DNA of 12,242 nucleotides from Scatocola faecipullorum. GTDB lineage: Bacteria > Pseudomonadota > Alphaproteobacteria > RF32 > CAG-239. Within the stretch, counting starts at the first letter, position 1, and the number at the start of each line of letters is the position of its first letter. Both the position numbers and the translations under genes were made by a program. The DNA lies in contig DVNC01000060.1 of assembly GCA_018714685.1 (NCBI GenBank), positions 1-12,242 of the forward strand, written 5' to 3'. Shown here one piece after another: positions 5,520 to 12,242 of this stretch. The notes under the pieces were generated by a model that did no database searches, had not been told where the DNA came from, and was given only the letters and a program-made list of their open reading frames with translations.

Positions 5520-5538
5520 AAGCGCTTAGCAATTTGCT
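5520..5538 (+). promoter_or_regulatory. LacI-type operator-like palindromes upstream of glgB
   Basis: AAGCGCTT (5520-5527), with a further A before it, is the core seen in many LacI/GalR-family operators (AAAGCGCTTT-like). It is directly followed by the 11-bp palindrome AGCAATTTGCT (5528-5538). Sugar operons are often controlled by LacI-family proteins. The site lies about 60 bases upstream of the likely -35, or just before a weaker alternative promoter (TTGCAT 5538, TATAGA 5561). No LacI regulator gene is in the window, so the role is inferred. Confidence 0.3.
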
Positions 5539-5596
5539 TGCATTTAAAACTATAAGATTTTATAGATAACGTTTAAAGAGTCTGATATAAAGTCGT

Positions 5597-5625
5597 TTGA
5601 ATATTATCAAAAGTCTAATTATGTT
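5597..5625 (+). promoter_or_regulatory. Promoter of the glgB-glgX-malQ operon
   Basis: TTGAAT (5597-5602), a 17-base spacer and TATGTT (5620-5625). The -35 is the same hexamer as at gltX. Transcription would start near 5632, leaving about 20 bases before the start codon. Two copies of AGTCTAA (5612-5618 and 5631-5637) flank the -10. Confidence 0.45.
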
Positions 5626-5651
5626 AATATAGTCTAACAGGGGGCTACCGA

Positions 5652-7853
5652 ATGGAAAATTTATTATCAAAAGAAGAAATGAACGCAGTTATAAACGGCG
5701 ATCACGGCAACGTTTTTGCTGTCTTGGGCATCCACCGCGATAAGGGAAGCAAGGAAGTATTCATCCGCACTTATCAGCCCAATACCAAGTCCGTCGAACT
5801 CTTGAAAAAAGACGGCTCGTCCTTGGGAATGATGACCAAACTTGACAAGCGCGGTTTCTATCAGATTAACCTCGGACAGATTGAAAATTTCCCCTACAAA
5901 TTCCGTATTGAAAACGACCGGGGCGATTTCTACGAACAGGAAGACGCTTACCGTTTTTCTTCCATCTTAGGCGATATTGACATCTACCTTCTCGCTGAAG
6001 GCAATCACCTTGACATGTATAAAAAACTCGGCGCGCATGTGCAGGAAATGGATGGCGTGCGCGGTGTCAGTTTTGCCGTTTGGGCGCCGAATGCCAAACG
6101 TGTTTCCGTTGTCGGAAATTTCAATAACTGGGACGGCCGCGTTAATGTGATGCGCAAGCATCCGACCTGCGGCGTGTGGGATATTTTTATTCCCGGAATT
6201 GATGAAGGCGAAATTTATAAATATGAAGTCAAAACTCAGGAAGATTACATTCTGGTCAAATCTGACCCGCTGGCCTTCTGGAGCGAAGTCCGCCCAAAAA
6301 CCGCATCGGTAGTTTATGATTTGAACCACTATCACTGGGAAGATCAGAACTGGATGAACTATCGTGAAGAATATAATGCTTTTGACAAGCCGATGTCCAT
6401 TTATGAAGTCCACCTCGGTTCCTGGCGCCGGAAAGGTGAAAACGGTTCCGAATTTTTGACCTATCGCGAAATGGCCGACCGGCTGGTTCCCTATGTTGTC
6501 AATATGGGCTTTACTCATGTCGAATTTTTGCCGCTGGCAGAACACCCGCTTGACTGCTCCTGGGGATATCAGGTTATCGGTATGTTCGCGCCGACCAGCC
6601 GTTTCGGCACGCCGGATGATTTCCGCTATATGATCGACAAGTTCCACCAGGCAGGTATTGCTGTCATCATGGACTGGGTTCCGGCTCACTTCCCCAAAGA
6701 CGGCCATGGTCTGGTTGAGTTTGACGGCACTCATCTGTATGAACACGCCGATCCCCGCAAAGGCGAACACCTCGACTGGGGCACCAAAATTTATAACTAC
6801 GGCCGGACGGAAGTCTGTAACTTCCTCTGCGCCAGCGCGTTATACTGGCTGAAAGAATATCATATTGACGGTCTGCGCGTCGATGCGGTGGCGTCTATGC
6901 TTTATCTCGACTATTCGCGCAAAAACGGCGAATGGATTCCCAATATCTACGGCGGCAATGAAAACATTGAAGCTATCGCTTTTCTGCGTAAAATGAACGA
7001 ACTGGTTTACGGCCAATGCAAAGGGGCGGTAACCTGTGCCGAAGAATCAACCGCCTGGCCGATGGTTTCCCGTCCGACTTCAATGGGCGGCCTGGGGTTC
7101 GGCTACAAATGGAATATGGGCTGGATGAACGACACGCTGAAATATATCAGCCATGAGCCGGTTCACCGCAAATATCACCACGGCATGCTGACTTTCGGAC
7201 TGCTTTATGCCTTCAACGAAAACTTTATTCTGCCGATTTCTCATGATGAGGTTGTTCACGGCAAAGGTTCCATGCTCGGCAAAATGCCCGGCGACGAATG
7301 GCAGAAATTTGCCAATCTTCGTGCTTATTACGGTTTTATGTACACCCACCCCGGCAAAAAGCTTCTGTTTATGGGCTGTGAGTTCGGTCAGGATTGGGAG
7401 TGGAATTCGGAAGAAAGCCTGCGCTGGCATTTGCTGGAATATCCTATGTATAAGGGCATGCAAAACTGCGTCCGCGATTTGAACCTGATGTATAAGGGCA
7501 ATCCTGCCTTTTATGAAGAAGATTTCGATTATCGCGGTTTTGAATGGATTGACCATTCCAATGCCGATGACAGCGTTATTTCGTACATGCGGAAAGGGCA
7601 TAACCCTGCCGATTATATGGTGGTTATCTCCAACTTTACGCCGGTTGTCCGCCATGATTACCGGATAGGGGTGAACGAAAACTGCCGCTATCAGGAAATC
7701 TTTAACAGCGATGATGTCAACTATTGGGGCAGCGGCGTTAAAAACGAAGGTTTGCTGACGACGGAAGAAGGCGAATGGAACAATAAGCCGCGTTCAATAA
7801 AAGTAACTTTGCCGCCGCTGTCAACCATCGTTCTCAAACCGGTTAGAGACTAA
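5652..7853 (+). CDS. glgB: 1,4-alpha-glucan branching enzyme
   Basis: Cuts an alpha-1,4-glucan chain and reattaches it by an alpha-1,6 bond, making the branches of glycogen. Length is 733 residues (E. coli 728). Domains: N1 domain (about 10-105), CBM48 (about 120-215, with VSFAVWAPNAKRVSVVGNFN), GH13 barrel (about 245-620) and C-terminal beta domain. All four GH13 regions are present: DWVPAHF, GLRVDAV with nucleophile Asp411, AEEST with acid/base Glu464, and SHDEVVHG with Asp532. Their spacing of 53 and 121 residues equals that of the E. coli triad (405, 458, 526). The start is set by AGGGGG (5639-5644) seven bases upstream. It is the first gene of the operon; glgX begins 25 bases after its stop. 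Confidence 0.98.
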   Translation: MENLLSKEEMNAVINGDHGNVFAVLGIHRDKGSKEVFIRTYQPNTKSVELLKKDGSSLGMMTKLDKRGFYQINLGQIENFPYKFRIENDRGDFYEQEDAYRFSSILGDIDIYLLAEGNHLDMYKKLGAHVQEMDGVRGVSFAVWAPNAKRVSVVGNFNNWDGRVNVMRKHPTCGVWDIFIPGIDEGEIYKYEVKTQEDYILVKSDPLAFWSEVRPKTASVVYDLNHYHWEDQNWMNYREEYNAFDKPMSIYEVHLGSWRRKGENGSEFLTYREMADRLVPYVVNMGFTHVEFLPLAEHPLDCSWGYQVIGMFAPTSRFGTPDDFRYMIDKFHQAGIAVIMDWVPAHFPKDGHGLVEFDGTHLYEHADPRKGEHLDWGTKIYNYGRTEVCNFLCASALYWLKEYHIDGLRVDAVASMLYLDYSRKNGEWIPNIYGGNENIEAIAFLRKMNELVYGQCKGAVTCAEESTAWPMVSRPTSMGGLGFGYKWNMGWMNDTLKYISHEPVHRKYHHGMLTFGLLYAFNENFILPISHDEVVHGKGSMLGKMPGDEWQKFANLRAYYGFMYTHPGKKLLFMGCEFGQDWEWNSEESLRWHLLEYPMYKGMQNCVRDLNLMYKGNPAFYEEDFDYRGFEWIDHSNADDSVISYMRKGHNPADYMVVISNFTPVVRHDYRIGVNENCRYQEIFNSDDVNYWGSGVKNEGLLTTEEGEWNNKPRSIKVTLPPLSTIVLKPVRD

Positions 7854-7877
7854 CTTCGCAAAGGACAGGAGAGAACA

Positions 7878-9959
7878 ATGTCAAATTACAAATCCCAACC
7901 CGGAAAGTCTTATCCCCTAGGCGCGACTTATGACGGGAAAGGCGTTAATTTCGCATTGTTCTCCGCCAATGCCGAAAAGGTGGAGCTCTGCCTGTTTGAC
8001 GCATCCGGATCGCAGGAATTGGAGCGCTTTGCCATTAATGAAAATGACAACAGCATATGGCATATTTATGTTCCCGGTCTGGAACCCGGACAGGTTTACG
8101 GCTATCGGGTTTACGGCCCCTATAAGCCGCAGGAAGGGCACCGTTTTAATCCCAACAAGCTGCTGATAGATCCGTACGGAAAAAAACTGGTCGGCAAACT
8201 GATTTGGCATAAGGCGATTTTCGGTTATGATTTGGACAGTCCGGATAAGGATCTGTCTTTTTCCGAACTTGACAGCGCGCCCTATGTGCCGAAGTCGGTT
8301 GTCATCGGCAATACGTTCGACTGGGGCAATGATGATGAAATCCGCCCTCATCATAAAATGGAAGAAAGCGTCATTTATGAAACTCATCTGCGCGGCTTTA
8401 CCAAACTCCATCCGCAGATAGCCGACGACAAGCGCGGCACCTTTGCCGGTTTTGCCGACAAATCGGTAACCAGCTATTTGAAATGGCTGGGCGTTACCGC
8501 CGTTGAATTTCTGCCCGTACATGCCTTTTTCGGCAACCGCCATAAAAAAGGATATATCAAAGATAATTACTGGGGGTATGAAAGCTTTACGTTCTTTGCG
8601 CCGGAACAGACCTATCTCTCCAATGATGAAATTGACGAATTCAAGCAGATGGTCAAAACTCTTCATGCCAAGGGCATCGAAGTTATTCTTGACGTCGTTT
8701 ATAATCATACCGGCGAGGGCAACCAACTGGGGCCGACATTCTGCTACCGCGGCATTGACAATGCGTCTTATTACACACTGAATCCCGACAACAAGCGTTA
8801 CTATTACGACAGCACCGGCTGCGGCGCTTCGTTTAACGTTCAGAACGGCTATGTCCTGTCGCTGGTAATGGATTCGCTGCGCTACTGGATTGAACAGATG
8901 CATGTTGACGGTTTCCGTTTTGACTTGGCAACTTCTCTCTGCCGTCAGAATATGGAGTTCAAAGTTCACAGCGGTTTTTTGTATGCCACGGGACAAGATC
9001 CGCAGACCCGCCGTGTCAAGCTGATTGCCGAACCCTGGGATATCGGCTACGGCGGCTATCAGGTCGGTGCTTTTCCGCCCGGCTGGGGGCAGTGGAACGA
9101 CAAATACCGCGATAATGTTCGCCGCTTCTGGAAAGGCGACCAGTATCAAACCGCCGAACTGGCCAGCCGCCTGGCCGGTTCCAGCGATGTGTTTAACTAT
9201 ATGAACCGTGACATCTGGAGCAGTGTCAATTTCATCACCGCCCATGACGGTTTCAGCCTTCATGATGTTGTCAGCTTTAACGGCAAACATAACCTGAGCA
9301 ACGGCGAAAACAACCGTGACGGTACCGACAGCAACTGGAGTTGGAACTCCGGCGCCGAAGGTGAAACCGACAACCCGGTGATTTTGGAAAACCGCCGCCA
9401 GCGGATGAAAGCGATGATAAGCACCTTGCTGCTTTCGTTCGGAACGCCGATGATGTTGGCCGGAGATGAATTCGCGCACAGCCAGTTCGGCAATAACAAT
9501 CCCTATTGTCAGGACAACGTTTTAACCTGGATAGCCTGGGATGCCATCAGCAAGGAAGACAAGGAGCAGGTCAAATTCGTCCGCCGGGTTATCGGGTTGC
9601 GTAAAAAACTGCGCATATTCAACCGCCGCCATTTCTTTATCGGCAAAGTTGTCAAAAACGGATATAAAGATATTGCCTGGTATAATGAGCGCGGAGTTGA
9701 AATGGCAGCCAACGACTGGCATGACGGCAACCGCAAAGCTCTGTCTTACTGCGTTTATACCGGCAGCCGTTTCGTGTTGGCAATCTTTAATGCCAACCAC
9801 GACGACATGAGTTGGAAGCTTCCGGAAATTTCCGGCAATCTGTCTTGGAATTTATTGCTGGACAGCTCCTCAAAATTCGGAGAGGAGGGGAAAATCGGCT
9901 CGGCGCAGACAATCAGAGTCCCGGCGTGGAGCGTGTTATTATTTGAGATTAAAAAATAG
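7878..9959 (+). CDS. glgX: Glycogen debranching enzyme (isoamylase type)
   Basis: Hydrolyses alpha-1,6 branches, in the E. coli enzyme mainly the short stubs left by glycogen phosphorylase. Length is 693 residues (E. coli 657). An N-terminal CBM48 domain (about 8-130, KGVNFALFSANAEKVELCLFD) is followed by a GH13 barrel and C-terminal beta domain. Catalytic regions: DVVYNHT; GFRFDLAT with nucleophile Asp349; IAEPWDIG with acid/base Glu385; TAHDGFSLHD with Asp457. The triad spacing (36, 72) is almost that of E. coli (35, 72). NGENNRDG, a GlgX/isoamylase hallmark, is present. Some usually conserved stretches differ: CGASFNVQNGYV where CGNTLNxxHPxV is common, and WIAWD for WIDW. The Shine-Dalgarno AGGAGAG lies close before the ATG. 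It is the second gene of the operon; malQ starts 11 bases after its stop. Confidence 0.97.
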   Translation: MSNYKSQPGKSYPLGATYDGKGVNFALFSANAEKVELCLFDASGSQELERFAINENDNSIWHIYVPGLEPGQVYGYRVYGPYKPQEGHRFNPNKLLIDPYGKKLVGKLIWHKAIFGYDLDSPDKDLSFSELDSAPYVPKSVVIGNTFDWGNDDEIRPHHKMEESVIYETHLRGFTKLHPQIADDKRGTFAGFADKSVTSYLKWLGVTAVEFLPVHAFFGNRHKKGYIKDNYWGYESFTFFAPEQTYLSNDEIDEFKQMVKTLHAKGIEVILDVVYNHTGEGNQLGPTFCYRGIDNASYYTLNPDNKRYYYDSTGCGASFNVQNGYVLSLVMDSLRYWIEQMHVDGFRFDLATSLCRQNMEFKVHSGFLYATGQDPQTRRVKLIAEPWDIGYGGYQVGAFPPGWGQWNDKYRDNVRRFWKGDQYQTAELASRLAGSSDVFNYMNRDIWSSVNFITAHDGFSLHDVVSFNGKHNLSNGENNRDGTDSNWSWNSGAEGETDNPVILENRRQRMKAMISTLLLSFGTPMMLAGDEFAHSQFGNNNPYCQDNVLTWIAWDAISKEDKEQVKFVRRVIGLRKKLRIFNRRHFFIGKVVKNGYKDIAWYNERGVEMAANDWHDGNRKALSYCVYTGSRFVLAIFNANHDDMSWKLPEISGNLSWNLLLDSSSKFGEEGKIGSAQTIRVPAWSVLLFEIKK

Positions 9960-9970
9960 GGAGTATTCTT

Positions 9971-12115
9971 ATGGAAGAACTATTGCAGCAACTGGCCGGA
10001 AAATTGGGAATAGCAACCAGATTCAGCGACGGCGGACTGGTCCGGAAAGACTATGAAGTCGATGACGCGGTGGTCCGTTATATTGCGGAGCGCCTGGGGT
10101 ATAAAGCCGGCAACCGCGGCGAGGTGGAAAAATCGCTGGCTGATTTTGAAAAACGCCGCTGGCAGCAAACCCTGGAAAACATCTATGTGGTAGAACAGGG
10201 CAAGTTGCAGTTTGATGCGGTGGTTCCGGCGGAACAGGCGCAGAGTTTCTTCGCCCTGCAAATTGAAAACAAGGATACCGGCATCAGGTCGGAGGTTGCT
10301 TTTGAAGTCCACCCGACCGATGAAACTTACACCATCGGTAAAACGATTTATGTCAAACTTCTGGTCGCAATAACCAATGAATTGCCGGTCGGCTATTATA
10401 ATCTGACGTTTACCGTAGCAGATAAAACCTATAAAAGCACTTTGGCGGTAGCTCCGTGCCGCTGTTATGAAAATCCGGCTCTGGCAGACGGCAAAATCTG
10501 GGGCTATGCGTTGCAGTTGTATTCGCTGCGCAGTGAGCGCAACTGGGGTGTCGGCGACTTTACCGACCTGGGAAACTTTATTCGGATGTGTGCCCGTTGC
10601 GGGGCTGATATCATTGGCCTCAATCCGCTGAATGTTTTGGTGCACAGCTTTCCCGAAAATGCCAGCCCGTACAGCTCAATCAGCCGCCTGTTTTTAAATC
10701 CGATTTATATTGACGTTGAAGCAGTGCCGGAGTTCAAACCGGAAGATTTGTCTGAAATAGCAGACAAAATTGCCGAACTGCGCCAAAGCGAGCTGATTGA
10801 TTATGCCGAAGTCTATCCGCTTAAAATTTCGGTTCTTGAAAAACTGTACGGTCGTTTTATGGCTGATCGCGGCAGTGACCGTCGGAACGAGTTCCGGGCT
10901 TTTGTCGAGGCTCAGGGCGACGACCTGCATAAACTTGCACTGTTCCAAACCCTCTATGATATCAAAAGTACATATATCTGGGGCGGCTGGACGGCCTGGG
11001 AAGATGAATTCCAAAACCCGAATTCTCCGGCTGTCCGTAAATTTGCCGAAGAATATGCCGACCGTATCCGCTTTTTTAAATATCTGCAATTTGAAGCCGA
11101 TCGCCAGTTTAAACAGGCTTCGGCCGTCGTTGCCGAGTGCGGGTTGAAAGTCGGTCTCTATCGTGACCTGGCCGTCGGCGTCGGCAAAGACAGTGCCGAA
11201 CTTTGGTCGGATAACGATTTGTTTATCCGTGATGTCGGTGCCGGTGCGCCGCCTGATGCCTTTTTCCCTGCCGGACAGAAATGGTGTCTCGGTGCTTTCA
11301 ACCCCTATGTGTTAAAAGAACGCTGCTATGAACCGTTTATTAAAATTCTCCGCGCCAATATGAACGCGGCGGGAGCCTTGCGGATTGACCACGTTATGGG
11401 CTTGATGCGCCTTTATATTATTCCCGATAACGGCGATGCGGGAACTTATGTTATGTATAATTTCAAAGATATGCTGAATATTGTTGCCATTGAGAGCTGC
11501 CGCAATAAATGTCAGATCGTCGGCGAGAGCATCGGCAATGTTCCCGAAGGTTTCCTTGAAACGCTTGCCGAAAAGAATATTTATGCGCTGAGCGTGCTTT
11601 GGGCAGAAAGAAAAGATGCCGGCTGGGGCGATTTCAATGCGCCCGGCGAATATCCGGAAAAGGCCTTTATGTCAGTCGGAACCCATGATATGGCGCCGCT
11701 GCGGATGTGGTGGTTCGGTTACGATATTGAACTGATGCATTCGCTCGGCTTAATGGATGAAGCGGCTAAAAACGATACATATCACAAACGCGAAATCGAC
11801 CGTTGGAAACTTCTCTCGGCGCTGGACGCCAACGGCTGCTGGCCGGAGGATAATCTGCGCAAGGATAATTATATCTACGGACAGGGATATCCGGAGGGAA
11901 TAGAAGAGGCGGTTCACCGCTTTGCAGCCAAGACGGCGTCTAAAGTCTTTTTGGCGCAGTTGGAAGATATCCTCCATGTTGAAAAAATGCAAAATCTGCC
12001 GGGAACGGATAAAGAACATCCCAATTGGCGCCGCAAACTTCCGGTTACACTTGAAAAGCTGGAAGGGGATATTGCTTATATCCGCAATATTCAGGCTATC
12101 CGCCGCGAAAGATAA
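9971..12115 (+). CDS. malQ: 4-alpha-glucanotransferase (amylomaltase)
   Basis: Transfers glucan segments between maltodextrins, releasing glucose and longer chains; a GH77 enzyme of the cytoplasm. Length is 714 residues. The N-terminal part (about 1-165) is the accessory region of long proteobacterial MalQ, and the GH77 barrel runs from KIWGYALQLYSLRSERNWG to the end. Catalytic residues: nucleophile Asp473 in LRIDHVMGL, acid/base Glu519 in IVGESIGNVP, and Asp573 in GTHDM. Other family marks are SPYSS-SR, YIDVEAV and GLYRDLAVGV. Odd features: GESIG instead of the usual GEDLG, and GQKWCLGAFNP where GQxWGxPPxNP is typical. The Shine-Dalgarno TAGGGAGT includes the glgX stop, so translation is closely coupled. 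It is the last gene before the operon terminator. The GH77 assignment is firm; exact substrate preference is not. Confidence 0.95.
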   Translation: MEELLQQLAGKLGIATRFSDGGLVRKDYEVDDAVVRYIAERLGYKAGNRGEVEKSLADFEKRRWQQTLENIYVVEQGKLQFDAVVPAEQAQSFFALQIENKDTGIRSEVAFEVHPTDETYTIGKTIYVKLLVAITNELPVGYYNLTFTVADKTYKSTLAVAPCRCYENPALADGKIWGYALQLYSLRSERNWGVGDFTDLGNFIRMCARCGADIIGLNPLNVLVHSFPENASPYSSISRLFLNPIYIDVEAVPEFKPEDLSEIADKIAELRQSELIDYAEVYPLKISVLEKLYGRFMADRGSDRRNEFRAFVEAQGDDLHKLALFQTLYDIKSTYIWGGWTAWEDEFQNPNSPAVRKFAEEYADRIRFFKYLQFEADRQFKQASAVVAECGLKVGLYRDLAVGVGKDSAELWSDNDLFIRDVGAGAPPDAFFPAGQKWCLGAFNPYVLKERCYEPFIKILRANMNAAGALRIDHVMGLMRLYIIPDNGDAGTYVMYNFKDMLNIVAIESCRNKCQIVGESIGNVPEGFLETLAEKNIYALSVLWAERKDAGWGDFNAPGEYPEKAFMSVGTHDMAPLRMWWFGYDIELMHSLGLMDEAAKNDTYHKREIDRWKLLSALDANGCWPEDNLRKDNYIYGQGYPEGIEEAVHRFAAKTASKVFLAQLEDILHVEKMQNLPGTDKEHPNWRRKLPVTLEKLEGDIAYIRNIQAIRRER

Positions 12116-12144
12116 AACGAAAACGCCCTTTTTTAGTTAATGTC

Positions 12145-12194
12145 ATGGCTCATACGAGTGTTTATAGAGAACACTCGTATGAGCCATTTTTTTT
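12145..12194 (+). terminator. Operon terminator with an 18-bp perfect stem
   Basis: ATGGCTCATACGAGTGTT (12145-12162) pairs perfectly with 12170-12187 around a 7-base loop TATAGAG, followed by a run of eight T. It lies 30 bases after the malQ stop. The stem is unusually long and not very GC-rich for a terminator. It would end the glgB-glgX-malQ transcript. Confidence 0.9.
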
Positions 12195-12195
12195 C

Positions 12196-12242
12196 TTGTC
12201 ATTGCCCACATCTCTCAGCTGTCATTACCCGACTTGATCGGG
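12196..12242. repeat. Start of a probable dispersed palindromic (REP-like) repeat, cut by the window end
   Basis: TTGTCATTGCCC (12196-12207) and CTGTCATTACCC (12219-12230) are near-identical 12-mers 23 bases apart. The second leads into CCCGA-CTTGA-TCGGG (12228-12242), a 5-bp stem that ends exactly at the window edge and probably continues (ATTACCCGA would pair with TCGGGTAAT). TCATTxCCCG...CGGGxAAT elements are a common form of dispersed intergenic repeat in proteobacteria. Only the left part is visible. Confidence 0.5.

Noticed and set aside
5967..6770. 267-codon minus-strand frame opposite glgB
   Set aside because: Shadow frame of a firmly identified gene, with no independent support.
7917..9479. 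520-codon open frame on the minus strand opposite glgX
   Set aside because: Antisense shadow caused by codon bias of glgX; no recognisable domain and no start signals.
1..12242. Search for CRISPR arrays, transposases, toxin-antitoxin pairs, phage or secretion genes
   Set aside because: None seen. The small genes do not show toxin or antitoxin features, and the glycogen operon is an ordinary metabolic module.

Overview
The window looks like a piece of an alphaproteobacterial chromosome, possibly an uncultured host-associated lineage. This rests on family-level recognition only: a short (440-residue) alphaproteobacterial-type GltX, a TPR-methyltransferase of the COG4976 kind, a DUF2934 protein with a basic low-complexity tail, and a TTAA-N7-TTAA box that fits the CtrA consensus. 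Genes are dense, with short AT-rich spacers and clear hairpin terminators. No phage, insertion sequence, CRISPR array or defence locus is visible.

Layout. (1) Positions 1-205 are a divergent promoter region. A minus-strand gene starts at the very left edge, of which only the start codon is inside, and gltX runs rightward to a bidirectional terminator near 1560. (2) Positions 1626-3114 hold a 78-residue unknown gene (minus), a divergent LysR-type regulator (plus), and a convergent 63-residue orphan gene (minus) with TTAA repeats upstream. (3) Positions 3115-3480 have no protein gene. They hold the TTAA box, a possible small RNA, a bidirectional terminator and a minus-strand tRNA-Leu(CAA). (4) A TPR plus SAM-methyltransferase gene follows, converging on a small DUF2934 gene with a strong promoter and an inverted repeat at its predicted +1. 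(5) The right half is a tight three-gene operon glgB-glgX-malQ, closed by an 18-bp terminator hairpin. (6) The last bases look like the start of a dispersed palindromic repeat.

How the genes work together. GlgB makes alpha-1,6 branches, GlgX removes short branches from trimmed glycogen, and MalQ recycles the released maltodextrins by transglycosylation. Together they form a glycogen/maltodextrin remodelling module. The synthesis genes glgC and glgA and the phosphorylase glgP are absent here and must lie elsewhere if the organism has them. Upstream of glgB is a LacI-type operator-like palindrome. The other genes are housekeeping or unknown and show no clear link to the glycogen operon.

I do not see a convincing new multi-gene system. 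The best second-look items are the TTAA-repeat promoter of the 63-residue orphan, the promoter-operator of the Ser/Lys/Cys-tailed DUF2934 gene, the candidate small RNA beside tRNA-Leu, and non-consensus residues near the active site of MalQ.
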